Positions 46,796 to 59,900 of a stretch of DNA of 64,000 nucleotides are shown one piece after another (within the stretch, counting starts at the first letter, position 1; each line of letters starts with the position of its first letter). The position numbers and the translations under genes were made by a program. The stretch covers positions 1 through 64,000 of the forward strand of contig NC_059473.1 in NCBI RefSeq assembly GCF_018139145.2, read 5' to 3'. The notes beneath the pieces are model-generated. The model did not search any database, was not told the DNA's origin, and saw nothing but the letters and a program-made list of their open reading frames with translations. This DNA is from Gymnogyps californianus. Its lineage: Eukaryota > Chordata > Aves > Accipitriformes > Cathartidae.

Positions 46796-47622
46796 TTCAG
46801 CAGCAATGTTATCAATTGGAATGCGACGCTGCATGAAACTCAGCTGAACGGAAAGGAAATGGCAGGCTAAAGGGACAAATATATGATTTAAGGCATCTGC
46901 AACAATGGTGTGTGTCTGTCCGTAGCCCCTGTATCTCATAGTACTCCAGCATATCAAACAAATAGTGCAAGAACAGAAAAGGTATACAGCACGGCCACGT
47001 AACCCTTTGGGGAGGATACTTAAAGGAAAGCAGATCTAGAAAGAGGAAGCAGCTGGTGCTTCAGTTCTGTTAACAGAATTAACATTAACATACTTGAATT
47101 TCCATGTTCCTTCCCTTTTAAATTGAAAATGCCACCCAATTCTCTGCCACTGTTGACCACTGACACTTGTAAATTTGTAGTCAGACATCTGAGAAAAACA
47201 AAGTTTCCAGTCCCTGTTAGGGGAAGAAAGGAGGAAAGCACTGCCATTCCTTCCCCCAGTAACATTAGCAAAAAGCCCAGCCACCGGGTGTGAGCGTTCC
47301 TCGGAAAGAAAAATTAAACAAGAAACCGCATTTTTATTTTCATGTTACCTACAGGATAAATGTGTTTGTACTTAGTAATTTATTCTTGTAGTTTATTTTG
47401 CCACAGATGCTACAAAATGTGTGAACTGCCAGAATAAGTTTTGGAACTGATGTAATGTTCAGTAGGAAAAGCTATCTGAAGCAGTATACAAAATCCCATT
47501 CATCAACGACCATCTGAACTTGTTTCATATTAAAAAAAAAAATTAAAAAATCATACAAATAAGCCCAGGAACCCTCAACATGAGAATCTTTCCATCCAAC
47601 TTGAGGCCAAACAAACACTTAC

Positions 47623-47768
47623 CATAAGCATCTTCATCTGGCTCTCCACTGCTAGCAGAGTAGTACTCTAACACCGCCCGGTACACACTGTAGCCCAGTT
47701 GCTTATACATATTTACCGCAACCTGATTTGATACTCTCACAAAGAGATCGACGAAAAATCCACCCTTT
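47623..47768 (-). CDS. NAA20: NAA20 exon encoding GNAT-fold C-terminal part
   Basis: Acceptor TTTTTTCAAAG, 146 bp, donor TATG|GTAAGT. It encodes FFVDLFVRVSNQVAVNMYKQ and the following YSVYR stretch of the acetyltransferase fold, ending in an acidic EPDEDAY segment. No stop or frameshift. Confidence 0.95.
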
Positions 47769-48789
47769 CTTTGAAAAAATAAAAAACCAGAAAAACACAG
47801 TAAGGAATAGCAGGTGAATGTATTTGTAAATAACAACCCCTAACTTGTAATCAGACCACGAGCAGGTCTTATGATGTGGTACGCTAATCACACACCTTTC
47901 ACACTGTAATAACAGATGCACTCCTTTACCAAGGGACGAATCCAGCATAGGCACAAGTTTTGTTTTATTTTCCTCATACGACCACTCTTCTACACCAGCC
48001 AGTGGGTTCAGAATTACGAACAGAAAGAACAGGGCAAGCTAAACACCCACACAAGCCTCATATCCATAAGAAATGATTAAAAAAACCCCAAAACATAAAA
48101 ATCCACATTTTAGATTGCGTTGGCTTCGGGACTGCCTCCTTCAGAGTGCACGGGGGGGCGGGGGGTGGAATCGGCCACAGAACTCAGCTGCCTGACAGGA
48201 GACAGGCCTTCTCCTTACAAAGCGAGTTTGTCAAAACATCGTACTATTTTCTGATTTTACCAACTACAGCGGGGTTGCCCTACCAGCATGAGTTGGGGAC
48301 GTTTCCCTGTGGGTTCATTTGACGCTAAATTAAATTTCCTGCAGGTACAAGTAACCAAGCGCGAGACAGAAAGTAAGCTAAGATACTGTCTGCCGTACAA
48401 AATTTGTTCCAGATTGTGCCCGAGGGAATCACACAAAGCCCACAATTACCGAAGAAGTACGTTGGAGGCCCTACGGGAAAGGGTGTCGACATTTCGCGAA
48501 GCTCTTTTCCTGTCCAGAAAAGGACCTTTTATACAGTACTGCTATTGGAATTCAGGCTATTTCCTACTCGTTCTGGCAAGTTAGCTTGCAGAGAAACCCT
48601 GAGATTTTAAACTGCCAAGCAACACTCATAAATTTTGTTCTCTAACTACGGGGAATTTCAGCGAATCAGAGCACTACTGAAAGCAAAGTTCTAGGTCTGT
48701 TTCACGCAAATCAAATATCTAAGCCATGGACAGGTGTCTGTGGAAAGATTACTTTGAAAGGTAAATTTAAAGATCAGCACAGTACTCAC

Positions 48790-48925
48790 TTTTCTGAAAT
48801 TCCTTCCAGTAGTTCCATCAATTTAGCGGCCAAGCCCAGCCGTCGAAATTCTGGTGCAACAGAGAGCGCAGTAACACGGCCATGCCACTCCTCCCTAGGC
48901 ACTGAGCCTTCCGCTTCACCCGTTA
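48790..48925 (-). CDS. NAA20: NAA20 exon with acetyl-CoA binding motif
   Basis: Acceptor GTGTTCGCAG, 136 bp, donor GAAAA|GTGAGT. It encodes the TALSVAPEFRRLGLAAKLME strand-loop-helix that binds acetyl-CoA (RRLGLA fits the R/QxxGxG/A pattern). It departs from the mammalian sequence I recall at about six residues, a lot for this slowly evolving protein. Confidence 0.94.
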
Positions 48926-48976
48926 CTGCGAACACCCAGAGCATCAGCGCAGTAGCACCTTCGGAATAACGCGCCA

Positions 48977-50120
48977 CCCACAGCTATACACCTTCACAAA
49001 AGAACCAAGCAAAGCAGCATATAAACAAACGATGCAATGACTGTAGTAAACGCTCAAACAGGGATGTCTACGTCATTACTCTGGGATTCAGCAACCGCTA
49101 AAAATGTCATTTTGCTCAAGTATTACAGTAGCTGCTTGACTAGTGTAAAAAAAAAAAAAACATTTTTTTTTTTTTGCAAATTCATTGGTGGAGGCATGAC
49201 TTCCAAATAGAAATTTTAAGCGATTCTCGTGAGTCTTTAACTGAGCAGAATTCAGGACCTGACTAAAATAATGGAGGAACAGAGGGCTAGAAGCCCAAAA
49301 CTAACTCACCTGCTGGAGGCTTTTGGTGGCTGTGGGGGTGTAGGGCTTGGGAAGCTTTGCCAGAAAGCTAAGGCCCTGCAAACATGGTATGTTTGAGGGG
49401 AAAAAAAAAGGGGGGGGGGGATGACACACGTTGTTTTGGGGGGCTTCTTTGTAGTTCCTCTCCTTTTCCACACAGAGCCAAACCAGTGTTAGTTCACTAA
49501 GGAATATTCACGCTTCCACATGGTACTCTTATAAATACTCGCTGCTAATAAGCAATGTGGTGAATACGGAGAAACCTTCCGTACAGCAAATAAAGCTTTA
49601 AGCTTGACTATGTTAAATACTTTATTTCCCTGCAAAGACCCTTATTCTGCCCCAACCCCACCCCAAAAGGGGGGGAACCTGGAAGGAACAAACAAACCAG
49701 CAGTTCTATTCGGAACGACGTCCGAAAAACACGACCACTCCACGGCAAATAAGCAAACGACCTCCCGACTCAGAGCATTCCCTTACAGGGCAACGCTGAA
49801 CCCCGGCCCAGCAATTTCTACGTACCGGCGGCCCGACAGCATGCGGAGACTGGAGCCGAGCGCGGGGACTTCGCTCCAGGCCTACAGCAACGCTCCATGC
49901 CCGGACGCCCACCGCTACAGAACCCGGGCGGCCGGTACCGCAAGCCGAGACTCGCTAGGAACGTCAAACCGAGAACTGCTGCCAGGCCTACGTGCCACCC
50001 CAAGGCGTCCATGAGACGGGAAGACGAGGTTTAACGTTCCTCTTCCCTGCCGGCGACTGGGAAAACGCCAAGAGTCAGACAGGCTCCCCGCCTTATAATA
50101 CCCCGAGGCAGCGAGGCGGT
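48977..50120 (-). other. NAA20 intron
   Basis: Intron between the second and third coding exons. It has A and G homopolymers near 49150-49175 and 49400-49420. No further exon seen. Confidence 0.6.
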
Positions 50121-50760
50121 GACACCGGGAAAGGCGGTGACACTGGGAAAGCCAGCGCCGCGCTCGCCGTAAGCCATCAGCTCCCCGCCGGGCGCCTCGG
50201 CGGCAACGACGTACCGGGGCCAGGTACTGCAGGCGGAACGCTATCCCGTACCGGGGCGCTCGGTTAAGGAGCAGGCTGCCGCCCAGCCGCTAGGCCCCGC
50301 GCCTCCTCCCCGGCGGCAGCGGGAAGGATACGGTCTCCCTCAGCCGGTCCAGGTTGCTGCGGAGGGGTGGAGGGGGGGGGAAGAGAGCAACGCTCAGCAC
50401 CGGCCCGAGCCCCGCTCACCGGCCGGCCGGGGCGCCCCGAGCTCCCCCCGGGGGAGCGGCAGCGGCGCCTGAGGGAAGGGAGAGCCCCGGAAGCGCTCCC
50501 GCCGCCCAAGGATCCCCTTCCGCCACGGAGAGGCGGGAAGCGGAGCAGCTGGGAAGGCTTGAGGGAGGCGGCGGCGGAGGGAGGAGCGGCGGGGCCGGGC
50601 CGGGCCGGGGGGGCTGCAGTGGCGGGAGGGGCTCGGAGCCTGGCTGCGGCAGCCCCACGGGGAGCCGCACAGACGTGGCCCCCGAGAGCCACCGCCGGCA
50701 GCAGGGGCCGGGACCTGGGCTCCCTTGGCTTCTCTCGTCCCCTCTGGAAGGGGCGGTCTC
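50050..50760. promoter_or_regulatory. CpG island at the 5' end of NAA20
   Basis: Dense CpG with many G runs (for example GCCGGGCCGGGCCGGGGGGG near 50598) that could fold into G-quadruplexes. It covers the second NAA20 exon and the place where the first exon and promoter should lie. On the minus strand a donor-like CGGCCG|GTGAGCGG near 50418 sits about 60 bp before the exon 2 acceptor, but the sequence before it does not encode the expected NAA20 N-terminus. Confidence 0.65.
50168..50356 (-). pseudogene. NAA20: NAA20 second coding exon, disrupted
   Basis: A strong acceptor (pyrimidine tract ending CCTCCGCAG) precedes C AAC CTG, in the phase expected for NAA20. It encodes NLDRLRET at 50332-50355. 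An extra 81 bp then occupies 50251-50331 with TAG in frame at 50290-50292. Downstream the NAA20 match resumes at 50250 (YGIAFRLQYLA). About 8 bp covering the His-Trp region is missing near 50212-50222, which shifts the frame. After that the shifted frame reads EAPGGELMAY. The exon ends at 50168 before GCGAGC, a GC donor differing by one base from GTGAGC. Confidence 0.8.
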
Positions 50761-53596
50761 ACGCAAACTCTCTCACAAACAGTATTTAACGGAAAATACA
50801 GCCTTCCCTCTGCGCCAGCAGCTTGATTTGGGTCATTTTCCCTTATCCCCCCCCCCCCGTCCCCGCCTGTATCTCCGCCATCCTGGCAGGAGCTAGGAGA
50901 GCAGCACAGTAACTCTTTTATTTATTTATTTTTTTTAAATCGGGCTAATCTATCTGCCAAGCAGACTTTGCGCACTCTTCGTTTTCTGGAATTCCACAGA
51001 AATGGCCTTCCCCCCTGCCCGGTAATGAATCCTCACCCGGTCTGTGATGCTGCAACTCCAGCAGAGAAAGAACGATCCGCTGAGCGTAAGAATTGCCTGG
51101 AAGGCTGAGACCGCGAAGAAGGATGACAGCCTTTAAGATGAAAAATAAGAAAAACAACATGGGGAAACGACAACAAGAAGTTAGATGTGATTTAAGCTGT
51201 TGCAGGTGGCATTCTATGATTTAGCAGCATGTGCTTTCTGTGAATTCACAACTAATCCCCTAACGTAGTGTTAACTTCTCTATTAAGCCTCTTCTATTAG
51301 TAAGACTTAGGGATTTATTACCTCCAACTTTGCTTCCTTTAGCCTTTCCAGTCACTTCTCTATTTAAAAAGAGGGAGTAACAAATAGAGACCACCTCAAC
51401 TGTAAGCTTTTTCTTGCTTTTCAGTATTTCATAACATCAAACACCTCGCATTGGAGAAGACAGAATAGCTTATTTTTACAAGTCCAAATTCCTTCCAAAG
51501 TTTTTGTATCATCTGTTTCCTGGCATTATGAGAAGTGAGAAGTGTTTTGCACAGCACAGTGAATAAAATGTTCTAATTTTCAAAAGAAACAATTGCACAA
51601 GAACAGACAGCGGAATCATCTTGAGGTGGTTTGGGCACGCGTTTCCCTTTTTGCACTCTCTGCTTTCCTTCGTTTCACGCCTGAAATTCTGCGTTTCTTA
51701 ATGCTTTGCCTCTCTGCCCCAGTCCTTCCCTCCCCTAAGCAGGGCCGCCATCGTATGAAAACAGCGGAATTTTCTTTAGCACTGAATGTCAGTTTTAACT
51801 TCACGAGAAATGGTTCGGCTGTCAAGATGCCTGCCTGCTGCTTCTACCGACGGTTCAGGTCAAGCACACTAACTAGGTAATGATGTTATTGCATCCTTCC
51901 GTTGCAAAGAGTTTAAAGTGAGCCGAGCGGTATGAAAAGCAGCAGCATCAGAGTCTGCTGACACACAAAACATTCAGGTGTGAACCATTTCTTCGAGGAA
52001 AAAAAAAAAAAACCACCCCAAAAACCACAGCACACAACATCCCAAATTATAGTTCAATATTACAATGTATTATTATGTGCAAAACTCACCATTTACAAAA
52101 TGAAATACAAACATGTGCCAGGGGTTTCAGATACACGGCAAACCGACAAAAATGCTACGGATCTCCGTACGTACAATACACGTGCTGCTTACGACATTTT
52201 TGTAATCGTCTGCCTTACGTTACACTGCTCACACCAGACCTGGGGACAACCCCACGTCCCTCTGAAGAGAGCAGCCCTAACTGACGTAAGTAGGGCCCAG
52301 AGCATCACCCACGGCGTCGGTTATCTTGGACAAATCTCCACAACAAACACGTTTAATACCATTTTATTTTTGCATACGTAGGACTGACTTTCACATCTCG
52401 CCTCCCGAGTAACTCGGAACCATGAAATGCTACAACACATTCTTCAGTCCAAGACCCATTTTGATGTTGGCGACAGGCTATACAAAACAGTTAGTGTTCT
52501 CCTTCACCTCACTGATATATTTAATCCTCTGCTAACACAAATAGTATCTGGGATAGGTGCTGCCAAATCCCGCTGCAAATCTACAATACTGCTCACATAA
52601 AAGTTCCTCACCGACCTCCCTCGCTTATTTTCTGCGAGGAGCCTGAACCAGCAGACTGACACATTTTAATCCTAAATGAGGTTCTCTACATTCTTTCTCT
52701 GCCCCTTCTCTACATCCTTTTCTTTCCATTTCCTCTTCCAACCCCCTAGTTCTGTCTAAAACAATGCATATAAACAATAATCCAGATAACAGTACATCAA
52801 GTTCAGATAAAGGCACTGAAATCGCCAGTGCCAATGTTACAATCTTCTTACAGATAACCCAGGTTCCATAAGAACTCTCCTGTAACAGGAAAAGAGAAAC
52901 CACAGAGACTTTTAATGCAATACTCTAAAACCAGCAAGAGATTTATTCTTGTATATTAAATGTTAAAATCACATGCATAATTATAGAATACTTTATAGTT
53001 AAAAAAATATTTCAAAAACCAACCCTGACAGTTTACCTGCAACTGCTATAAAATTTCTATGATATATATATATATAAAAACATGGCGATTTTCTGTAATT
53101 AAAAAAAAATTAGGAAAGGATGCAATCATCCAGGTAATTATGAGTTAACTGATGCCCTGCATCGGACAGTCTTGTCAAACTCCTGCTGGTGAAACTGAGC
53201 TCATACCAGCCAGTTTACTGAAATACTTGTCTCGCGTACATATATTTAAATCAAAATGACATTTGGCTAAAGGATGAGTGTAAGAAAATAGATTTTTGCA
53301 CACTACAGCAAAAGACCTGCAGAGGGCCACAGTATAATATGCTTCAAAAGAGTCTGTGGTACAAGAAATTCAGCCTCATGGGCTGTTTACTCAAACAAAC
53401 ACGCTGGTGGAATATTCCGCATAACTGGCCGTATGCATGGTTTACATGGGTTTTTGTAAGCAACGCTAGAAGTGGCTGCGCGTGTTTTACTAGGCATTTA
53501 CGGTTTAAGACCTGTTTTAGCTCCTAAGGCAGGCAGCCAACAAAGATGTTTTCAACAGTTAACAAGGAACCGGAATTAAACGATGAGTTGCTGGTT
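50761..53596. other. Intergenic region between NAA20 and RIN2
   Basis: AT-rich sequence. I see no exon or recognisable repeat apart from short poly-A runs and a (TA)n tract at 53062-53076. It probably contains the 3' untranslated region of RIN2 on the minus strand. Confidence 0.6.
53062..53076. repeat. (TA)n microsatellite
   Basis: About seven TA dinucleotides, probably in the RIN2 3' region. Confidence 0.9.
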
Positions 53597-53914
53597 TTAA
53601 GAAGCTGAGTCATCATTGTTTTGAAAAATGGCACCATACGGATCGCTGTTAATGCGCTTGTAGACGAAGTGAAAGACCTGGGGTTGCGGACGGCTGTGCA
53701 ACTCTGCCTTAATTTTCTGAGGGTAGGTGTCCTCCGTCAGTTGCTGCCAGGTGTCATCAACAAAAAGAAACAGGCTATACTCTTCTGGATTGTCCACTTT
53801 AAACTTTTCAGCACAAAGCTGACATACGTCTTCGGTAGTGATGTATGGTCTTACTAGTAAGGTCTTTCCTGTACATCCACTGTTAATTTCCTGGAATGCA
53901 ACACGAAGGTAGTT
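53597..53914 (-). CDS. RIN2: RIN2 final coding exon (Ras-association domain)
   Basis: Acceptor TCTCATTCTACAG, 318 bp, stop TAA at 53597-53599. It encodes NYLRVAFQEINSGCTGKTL, the ubiquitin-like Ras-association fold with EEYSLFLFVDDTWQQL, and ends in an acidic tail. Confidence 0.96.
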   Translation of the reverse strand, partial: NYLRVAFQEINSGCTGKTLLVRPYITTEDVCQLCAEKFKVDNPEEYSLFLFVDDTWQQLTEDTYPQKIKAELHSRPQPQVFHFVYKRINSDPYGAIFQNNDDSAS

Positions 53915-56900
53915 CTGTAGAATGAGAAAACAGGCATCAGAAACTCAAAACAACCAAAACTCAAAAACCCAAAACTCATCCTCTGAAAACCGAGGAGTCA
54001 GCAACAAACAGCAAGCCTCTCCGTGTTCGAGTTGTGAAACACACCCCGGCGGTTCCTGTACATTACGGCCACCTCGTGAATTGCGATGGTGGTGGCAAGA
54101 CTGTGGCACGCCTGCGGTGGGCATAATAGAAACTCGTAACCCGACATCCTCCTTTCCTTGGCTGATGTTCTAACCCTGCAATTAAGAGTGAACAGATACA
54201 GCCTCAAAGCCACAGGGAAAACACCCCTGGTTTCACCGGGACTTGATGTTTGGCCTTACTAGGAAACAAAATGCCGGGAAGCAAAATAAACGTCCGAGGC
54301 AGCACGCCCGAGAGATGCTGCTGCTACTGCTCTGTCAATGCTATAGAACAGAAGCTTCACGCAGTATGTTAGTCAGAAGGAAAAAGAAGAAAAAAAAAAA
54401 AAAAAAACAAAAGCCTCTGCCAGCGGCACACGAGGGTGTTGATCCACAAGTTACTGCACGATAAACTGTTTGCACTCTTACGCTGCAGTATGCAAAAGGC
54501 AATCCGTCCTCACGGAGGATATTTTCATCGCGTTAACCGGTGGCAATTTGGTGCCTGAGCCTGACGCAACCAAGTTTCGTGTGACAGCGTTTTCGTTTTT
54601 TAAATAAGGCTGAGAGGGATGCAGAAAGAAAATTTACTCCTCAGCGTTAGAGTAAATCCATACAATCTTGAGGCAAAAGCTGGGTCTTTTTTCTCTGTTG
54701 AAACGGACACATGCCCACAACTCTGATAACATGGATAAATTCTAGATATGCCCGACAAGGAAACTCAGTTCTACCTTTCAAAAAGCATTTAAAAAGTAAA
54801 ATAAAAAGCAACAACTGGGGGGGAAAAACCCACACAAAAAACTTTTGGACACACGAACAAAGCAGCCTGCTGTCACATGCTTTTTTTAAAAAGAAATTAA
54901 CTGCCATTAAAGACTAAAAAGCAGCAAAAGTAAAGGGGGTGGGAAAAAATGACAGTGAGAAAGACCTGTTTATTGACTGAGCTGGTGCCTATATTTGTAT
55001 GCTGAATAAATTAAGCATGCTAAATCACAATGGTAAAAAAATTACATTTCATAAAAACAAGCTGTTAAAAGCTAAGACTGAGAAGAATGTTCACATGACT
55101 TCACTTCCAAAGGGCACTCTTGTCTTTTATTAAAGTATTTTTTGATAGCTTGCAGACTGAAACACTGAAGCTTCGCAACAGCATTTAAACCATTGGGACT
55201 GAACCTGACTGAATAGAACTAATCCATTTTTGTCACCCAGTGTGAAGAAATTATAAAAAAATCAGCCCTACATAAGGCAACACACGCTACAGTTTTAATT
55301 TCTAATGTAGTTAAACACACAGAAGACCTGCTTTTAAATGCACGTGCTTTTAGACAGACAGGATTGCTTCAAGGAGAGGCCGAAGTTTGTACAAATGCCT
55401 GCAAGTCATATACTGAGTATCAAAATTATGTGTGCAGTATCAGAAAGTTGTATTTAATCATCATCAAAATACGGGATTTTTTTGCTTTTCCATCCTTTAA
55501 GGGAGGGAGGATGAAGGCCTCCCAGGGCCCACAAGCTGACAAGGCTGTGAGACTGCATCACAGAAATGCAGCGATCACATCCTGCTTCAACGTGGGAAAG
55601 AGGAGTTGAGCTCAAGTTGCGTTACACATGGGTTGTAGGGAAGGTGCTTCATTTCAGGACTGCAGGACGTGGAGAAAGGAGATGGAAAACTGGCATTCCG
55701 AGCAGGCAGCAAAATGCTTGAATTTGTGCCAAGCATAGCCTGGAAGTGGTGTGATCTTACTGATTCGAGGCTCTCTTTTGAGAGAGACAACCAAGAAGCA
55801 GCAGCAGCACTGGACACGCTTGGTGCCAGCTTTTCCCCCGCCCCCCGGCATCTTCCCGCATCCAGCACGGCATCCAGCTGCACAATCAGCTGGGCTGAAG
55901 TTCATTTGCTGAGGAAGAGAAGGTGAAACGGAATACAAGATCCTGCTGAAAAGAGTCTTCTGTCATTTAGTCATCCAGCAGAAATACAAGGTGATGAATT
56001 TTCCTATGAAAAGTGTAGTGTTCTGCTAGAAAGAACAAAGACTCGAGCTACTTGAATATGACACCTAGCTACAGGTAAGCAGAATATAAAATGGATCCCA
56101 GTAAGACGGACTAGCTTTGGGCACCGGCCGTAGTTTGGAATTTCTGTTTATCAGTTCTCTTCCTAAGAGAGGCAAATTGTGGAAGACTGCTTCTTTTCCC
56201 AGCTCCTTCCTGTTCAGTGTTGTGCTGTAGTCGTTTGCATGGACACTGATAAAGCAGGAGGAGCCTCAACTGAAAGGTTTCGTGATCTCCTGATGACCCC
56301 CGCACCTTCATTTCTCAACCTCTGAACGACATCATATCTAATTGATGGTTGTCATTAGCCTCTCTGGCAACTTTGCGCTGCGGTATGAACTGTAAACAAC
56401 TGAACACAAAGGAGTAAATCCTTTCTTCTCGATTCCAACATCCTCCTTGCTTCAGTCCACAAACCGATGCATCTGAACAGACAGTCAACAGCACGCTATA
56501 TGACAGACACGCAGGCCTGGTTTTAAAAGATGAAGTAATCCCGACTGTTTTGTTATTCTTCAGCTGAAGTTACTGCCCTGCTCTGAAAGAGCAGCAAGAA
56601 ATGGAGGGGAGGGAAAAAACACAAACAAACATGAAGACATCCATAGTATAGAACTCTGCTCCTTCCTTAAACTTTAAAACTGTAGGCAAGCTTTTCTCCC
56701 ACCTCTCCTCTCTATTACCTGCTGTATGCCACCATTAGCTACTGGGGAGTTGTGCTGATTTATAGCACTGGAAATCTGGATTTGTTCTTTTTAACAGTAA
56801 AGCATACAAAGAAGCTGAATCTAAGACACGATTCAGTTTGCCCTTGCTCTGCATGACTTAAATAGAAGGGAGGGTGGGAAAGCTCCATTATTTAGTGTTT

Positions 56901-59900
56901 TTCTTTAAACCACCGTAATCAAACTCTATTATATAAAGTGCAAAGACTTCAAAACCAAGGCAAATTGGCCAGCCATATTCTCAGCACTGCTCCACTCCGC
57001 TTACCTTGTGGCCCCAAGGGAATCGTTGTGAATCATACCTCTCAAATGGGGATTTCCAACAAAACAATCATCCCCTGTTTTTCTCCTCAGCCCTAAGCTC
57101 TACCTGAAAATCATCAACTGAAGGTATCGTCCTGTTAGTTGTCCTCCTCTTGTGCCATTGGCGGAGAGTATCTCTGGCTTCTGAGCTTAGCAGTCGGGCA
57201 GCTTGTTCTTCCTGGAAGTTCTTGATCAGTGAAAGTGCTCCATAAGCGCTCGTCAAGTAATAGCCCCCTGTGAAGGACAGCGAGGGAGGAACTTCTCAGA
57301 GTGGTCACAAACACCATGCTAGTTCCGACTGGTTACACTCACAAGTACAAACACAATTTTTTATATATATATATATATATACACACACACATATACACAC
57401 ACACACATTTATGGAAGTCCCTGTACTCTATTGCCAAACTATCTATACATAAAGAAAAACAGCTCACTGGCCTGCAAAATACCGGATGGTGTGTTCTCAG
57501 CTGCTAAGAGACATGCAGTGGTTGCAGGCACTCCATATTATCAAGTGGTGCAATAGTATCTAACTCTGGGTCCGCTAGCGCTGGGGATAGCTGGTTACTT
57601 AAACGACTGGTGTCACTCCTTTACTCCTGAGTGTTTTTACAAAGTTGGAACAAGAGTTTTCTTCTAAACAACTTCCAAACAGTGATTCGTTCTCTTCCCG
57701 AACTTCAAGTGTGGATGAAATAAAAACATAGCTGTTCAAACAAAGTAAAAGACAATCTACCACTGTTCAGGAACTTAAAAGCAACCACCCTTAGGGGCAA
57801 TAAAGCAACGCCTGAGTGTGTGATTTGTACCCCGGAAGCATCCCAAAGAGTTTGCTTTTGTTTTTAAAAGGAAGACCGTGTTTGTCACTTTTTTAGCATT
57901 CCCCATAATGTCCAACTAGTTCAGGAGGTGATGTGTATGGTCCTCCGTACTTCACCTTCATTACATGAGCGGAGAACAAATTAAAGCTGCGACAGAGTTG
58001 CCTATGTACAAAAGCAGCTGCAGGTCACAAAGGAAAAGGAGTCTCAACAGGAGGTAACAGTCCTCGACAACCAAGAGAAACAAAAGTCATGCTGTCATTT
58101 GTTTCTCTCACTTTTTTTTTTTTTTGCAAACTATTTGAGTGGGAGCGTCCAAGTAAGAGGCAGCACAGTCTATTCACGGAGTCACTCAAAGATGCATTCT
58201 ATGCTCACAGTAGTATTTTCTGTACTACTGATAGCATCCTCTTGGCCTTTAGCTTTGCAACAAGTTTAATACATAAAACATATGCAAGACCCATGAGACA
58301 AATAGGACCATACGTTACATTTGAACTGCACAACTTCAAAGCACTAAACACTTTTTCCTGCACAGTATAGTTCAGCTGGTGCCAAAGACAGGGCCAGCCA
58401 ACGGATGGGCTCCTTTTGGTGCATTAAAAACAACGTGACTTAATAGTCCAGTAAAAGTTTCTGCCTTTCAAGCATGTTAATGATCTCCAGCTTCACATCT
58501 CAAGTATTTTCCGTGCTAAGATTCCTGAACAATGCACTAGAGGATGCTCTGTACACGAAGCAGGGAACAGACCCGTGCCAAATTGGAGGAATCCTGGCAC
58601 GGCTCTCTCATGCATACCAGCATGTAAGAGGATACAGCAATTTCAGCAAGCCAAGAGAGAGCAAGAATGGGAAACACACATATACTTAAACTCACAGCTG
58701 AGCTTGGTCACAAGAACCTTTAAACTTCCTCATAAACTGGTAGATTCTGGGGCGTACCAAGGCCTTGCAGAATACCTCTTTGTTAAAAACACCACCATGA
58801 AAACCAAAAGGAGAGAGATTTCCCCGCCTCTAGCGGACTTCAGCCGTCATTCAAGAGTGCCGTAGGAAACACATTCCTAGGGCTCAGAAAAATACTTTGT
58901 GAGAAGCACATATTGGGAAGAAGCAAAGACCGTTAAGGGGGGCAATATTCTCAAAAGTACTTCCCCCAGAGGGACAGGGAATTCCTCCAGAAGTTTTTAC
59001 AAAGCACCTAACCGAAGCCCCACTACGTGTCTCACAATTTCACTGCATGCTGCGGCCCTATAAATACTCTCAAGATATTCTCAGGCACAGAAGGATAACC
59101 ACATTTGGCACCTGCACAGTGTATGTGTTTGCTTGCTAAGTCACAACGCCTCCCCCTTCTTGGTTGAAAACAACGTATTCCCTCCTAAGGTGGCATACAC
59201 CAGCAGATTCCCAGGTCACTCAGGCCTGCACTCTGCAAGCTAACCAGCTTTCTCTGACTTTAAGGTGGAAATAATTATGAGATCCTCTCATTACACTACC
59301 AACATCGCTGACGTTAGGACTCCCCTTGAAAGGATTTCTAAGAAAGATTCTTCTAAGGAAGAATCCCCCTTCCCTAGTCCTTCACTCAATTCTAATAAAA
59401 ACAAATAAATAGATTACCTTCTCCATGCAGCAAAGATGGATCCAGCAACTCCATCATGTATTCAATTTCAGTATCCAGCTCCAACATATCACACTGGGCT
59501 AGCACATACGTCAACACAGGCAAGAAGTCATCAGCTCCATACAGCCTCCCTGGGTTGAAGGGAACACAGACAGACAGTGACAGCCAAACCACACCCTCTT
59601 ACCAGTTTCAGTGTTCGAAAGGAAAGCATTATTTTGCTGCCTTCACTGACCGGGACGTTTGTATTGCTCTAGAGCCTCCTGTTACCAACGTGCAGCAAAG
59701 AGAACGTCATCCAACGCTCGCTGGACAGGAGACCAACACCAGCTTCATCCTGTACTTCTAACAAGCACAAAGCTGATGATGCACACCTTGAGGCACGCAA
59801 GGGAATTTAAAGACCGGGCTCACCCTGGCATCAGCTCAACTGGTGAACTCCCAGAAGGCTGCCATGCCAGTCTGGCCTGACCTCCACCTGTACTTCTATC

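Larger units (their letters stand above)
46149..50356 (-). pseudogene. NAA20: NAA20, NatB N-terminal acetyltransferase catalytic subunit (disrupted copy)
   Basis: NAA20 pairs with NAA25 to form NatB, which acetylates nascent proteins beginning Met-Asp, Met-Glu or Met-Asn. Four exons are visible in order: 50168-50356, 48790-48925, 47623-47768 and 46149-46234. The last three are in frame, keep GT-AG sites and include the acetyl-CoA loop motif RRLGLA. The first coding exon was not found. The second has an inserted stop, a frameshifting deletion and a GC donor. Several residues that I recall as conserved also differ (for example Met to Thr in two exons). If the assembly is right, no normal protein can be made from this copy. 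A CR1 element lies in the last intron. RIN2 lies upstream on the same strand, as in other vertebrates. Confidence 0.75.

Noticed and set aside
46429..46815. 128-codon frame as a host gene
   Set aside because: It encodes the end of a CR1 reverse transcriptase with SDRTRGNG and WNRLPREVV motifs and ends in a CR1 3' tail.
50500..50560. CTGCTCCGCTTC on the minus strand as a relic of NAA20 exon 1
   Set aside because: Eleven of twelve bases resemble the expected end of the exon, but the preceding codons and a following donor do not fit; too short to claim.
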